A stretch of DNA of 64,000 nt. Origin: Alphaproteobacteria bacterium. GTDB taxonomy: Bacteria; Pseudomonadota; Alphaproteobacteria; Micropepsales; Micropepsaceae. The stretch is taken from assembly GCA_025350465.1 (NCBI GenBank), contig JANXXU010000024.1, positions 124,001 through 188,000 of the forward strand, in the 5' to 3' direction. Shown piece after piece: positions 62,506 to 64,000 of this stretch (positions are counted from its first letter, which is position 1; each line of letters opens with the position of its first letter). Made by a program: the position numbers and the translations under genes. The notes below the pieces were generated by a model, which was not told the DNA's origin, did not search any database, and saw only the letters and a program-made list of their open reading frames with translations.

Positions 62506-63193
62506 GAACGTATCGATAGCAGCGAGCGACATTGCCGCCAACCTGGCCGACGTGCGCGGGCGCGTCGAAAAAGCGGCGGAAGCCGCTGGGCGCGCGGCCG
62601 ACAGCGTCAATCTCATCGCCGTCAGCAAGGGCCATCCAATTGAGGCTGTTCGCGCGGCGCTTGCGGCCGGGCAGCGCAGCTTCGGCGAAAATCGCGTCCA
62701 GGAGGCGAAGAGTAAATTTCCGGAGTTGCGCGCGAGCGCTCCCGATCTCGAGCTGCATCTGATCGGTCCTTTGCAGACGAACAAAGCGCGTGAGGCGGTT
62801 GCGCTCTTTGATGCGATCCACAGTGTCGACCGCGCGAACCTTGCCGAAACGCTCGGCCACGAAATCGCGCGGACGGGGCGAGCGCCGAAATTGTTCGTGC
62901 AGGTCAATACCGGCGAAGAGCCGCAAAAGGCGGGCGTCGCGCCTCGCGAAACACTCGCGTTCGTGCGCCAATGCGGCGAGGCGTTCGGCTTGAAGATCGC
63001 GGGGCTTATGTGCATTCCGCCCGAAGATGAGGAACCGTCATTGCATTTCGCATTGCTGTTGAAGCTCGCGCGCGAGGCGGGTTTGAACGAACGCAGCATG
63101 GGGATGAGCGCGGACTACGAAGCCGCGATCAGGCTCGGGGCAACGCATGTGCGCGTCGGTACGGCGATCTTTGGGGCGCGGTCAAACGTCTAG
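62504..63193 (+). CDS. yggS: YggS-family PLP homeostasis protein
   Basis: A 229-residue pyridoxal-phosphate barrel protein. K42 in LIAVSKGHPIEAV binds PLP, and the family segments FGENRVQEAKSKF, LHLIGPLQTNKAREAVALFDAIHSVDR, FVQVNTGEEPQKAG and LNERSMGMSADYEAAIRLGATHVRVGTAIFG are present. It regulates free PLP. ATG 62504 is the only sensible start; its codon overlaps the thiE start on the opposite strand. It is 15 bases before the next, oppositely read gene. Confidence 0.95.
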   Translation: MNVSIAASDIAANLADVRGRVEKAAEAAGRAADSVNLIAVSKGHPIEAVRAALAAGQRSFGENRVQEAKSKFPELRASAPDLELHLIGPLQTNKAREAVALFDAIHSVDRANLAETLGHEIARTGRAPKLFVQVNTGEEPQKAGVAPRETLAFVRQCGEAFGLKIAGLMCIPPEDEEPSLHFALLLKLAREAGLNERSMGMSADYEAAIRLGATHVRVGTAIFGARSNV

Positions 63194-63207
63194 CGGCAAG
63201 CTGCCGA

Positions 63208-63621
63208 TCAGTTCGCGGCGCCGGCGCCGGTCAAGGTTTGCGCAGTCTGATATGCGCGGTTGGCGCGATAAGGATCGCTCGAAGCGACCGTTGTCGTGCT
63301 GTTGCTGCCGCCGTCGCCCTGCAACAGGGACAGGATCGTCTCGCCGACGTCGTGGCCGGTGACTGCCTTCAAGAACTCGTTGCCGAGGGCGCTGAAGAAG
63401 CCGAAGACGCCGCCGTAAAGAGCGCCGCCGATGATTGCCGCCGGCGCACCCATCTTGTCGCCCGTCACCTCGCGATAAATCGTTGAGACGACGGGGATGT
63501 GCTGCAGCGGATTGATGGTGTCGACGAGCGCGTCGAAGTTCAAATCGTCGGCCGTGATCGCGCCGCTCGGGTGGGCGGCGACGGGCTCGGAGGCCATGAC
63601 GGGGCTAACGGAGTCGATCAT
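63208..63621 (-). CDS. Hypothetical glycine-rich helical protein, 137 aa
   Basis: From the ATG at 63621 the protein has 137 residues. Its conserved-looking core is NPLQHIPVVSTIYREVTGDKMGAPAAIIGGALYGGVFGFFSALGNEFLKAVTGHD, with a Gly/Ala/Phe hydrophobic stretch that could enter a membrane. The ends are Ser/Thr/Asp rich. It resembles proteins found next to yggS in other alphaproteobacteria, but I cannot name a family. A TTG at 63672 and an ATG at 63597 are alternative starts. Confidence 0.75.
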   Translation of the reverse strand: MIDSVSPVMASEPVAAHPSGAITADDLNFDALVDTINPLQHIPVVSTIYREVTGDKMGAPAAIIGGALYGGVFGFFSALGNEFLKAVTGHDVGETILSLLQGDGGSNSTTTVASSDPYRANRAYQTAQTLTGAGAAN

Positions 63622-63757
63622 AAGCCGAGGGCGACGCAAGGCGCGGGCCAGAGTCGACGCCAGCGAATTCAAGGCGTTGAGACGCGACGAAGGTCGCGAC
63701 GCGGCAATTCTTGCCCGGGTGCCGGGGAAGTGCGTTCACCCGTGACGTTCGCTCGAA

Positions 63758-64000
63758 TCAGAGCACATGACCCGCCTTCGCCTTCTTCGTCGCGAGGTAG
63801 GTCTCATTGTGCGGGTTCGCGGGGAACGCATGGGGGACGCGCTCGACGACGTCGATGCCGAAGCGCGTCAGGGCCTCGACCTTGTCGGGATTGTTGGTGA
63901 GGAGGCGCACGCGCGTGAAGCCAAGCTGCTTCAGCATTTCGGCGGCGGCGGCGAAGATGCGCTCGTCGGCCTCGAAGCCCAGGCGCTCGTTCGCCTGAAT
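63758..64000 (-). CDS. ribA: GTP cyclohydrolase II, C-terminal end (cut by window edge)
   Basis: The last 80 residues of a gene entering from the right edge. The sequence shows ANERLGFEADERIFAAAAEMLKQLG, VRLLTNNPDKVEALTRFGIDVVERVPH and HNETYLATKKAKAGHVL, the C-terminal pattern of RibA, which opens GTP for riboflavin synthesis. It ends at the stop in 63758-63760. Whether an N-terminal DHBP synthase (RibB) is fused cannot be seen. Confidence 0.93.
   Translation of the reverse strand: MQANERLGFEADERIFAAAAEMLKQLGFTRVRLLTNNPDKVEALTRFGIDVVERVPHAFPANPHNETYLATKKAKAGHVL

Noticed and set aside
62506-63099. The thiE frame continues upstream, antisense to yggS, giving a 406-residue frame
   Set aside because: yggS on the plus strand is a strong family match; the minus-strand extension is Ser/Arg-rich and has no domain features.
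1-64000. tRNA, rRNA, CRISPR, insertion sequences or prophage genes
   Set aside because: No cloverleaf, rRNA, spaced repeat array, transposase or phage-like gene was seen while reading; a full tRNA scan could not be run.

Overview
The window is a GC-rich stretch of an alphaproteobacterial chromosome, and its gene order is that of the replication-origin region in this class. Running left from about 33.0 kb on the minus strand are ppsR, maf, aroE, coaE, dnaQ and then (after a small insert) hemN, next to secB, timA (Tim44-like), mltA and smr. Running right on the plus strand are hemE, hemH, hemJ, rho and later mnmE, mnmG, rsmG, parA and parB. In Caulobacter crescentus and relatives the chromosomal origin lies between hemE and the ppsR homologue (RP001), so I place a candidate oriC in the 404-base gap at 32850-33253. 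Degenerate parS-like sites cluster around mnmE-mnmG-rsmG, as expected near parAB. No rRNA, tRNA, transposase, phage gene or CRISPR array was seen. The order within Alphaproteobacteria cannot be fixed from this window; nothing suggests phototrophy.

Layout. 1-4.4 kb: the edge of a secreted-protein gene, a VanW-like/glycosyltransferase-like fusion, an ExoD membrane protein, a cold-shock gene with a clear terminator and two small unknown genes. 4.6-10.1 kb: an OmpA-family protein, a MAPEG protein, lolA, a puuD/puuA-like pair (gamma-glutamyl polyamine metabolism) and two small envelope proteins. 10.1-16 kb (minus): a CYTH-CHAD protein and the histidine cluster hisB-(membrane protein)-hisH-(GNAT)-hisA-hisF. 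16-20.8 kb: hslVU and an unusual two-gene unit in which a prephenate-dehydratase-like domain is tethered through one membrane helix to a proline-rich, OmpA-like C-terminus, followed by a lipoprotein. 20.8-33 kb (mostly minus): smr, mltA, timA, secB (plus), hemN, a PAS-only protein, a diiron oxygenase with a [2Fe-2S] ferredoxin, a DUF1223 protein, and dnaQ-coaE-aroE-maf-ppsR.

33-50.3 kb: candidate origin, haem genes hemE-hemH-hemJ, rho behind a C-rich leader, a GNAT and a YjbQ protein, a minus-strand metabolic block (GST, quinone oxidoreductase, dienelactone hydrolase, DUF255 protein), then mnmE, mnmG, rsmG, parA, parB. 50.3-54.1 kb: a secreted acidic protein and a marR-emrA-emrB type efflux operon. 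54.1-64 kb: holA-lptE-leuS-DUF3576 on the minus strand, two tandem porins on the plus strand, thiE and yggS head to head with overlapping start codons, a small unknown protein and the 3' end of ribA at the right edge.

Most of the window is conserved housekeeping DNA. The items most worth follow-up are the prephenate-dehydratase-like/OmpA-like membrane fusion, the VanW-glycosyltransferase fusion, the diiron oxygenase-ferredoxin pair, the unannotated origin and parS sites, and a likely Rho autoregulatory leader. All calls come from reading the sequence; no database search was possible.
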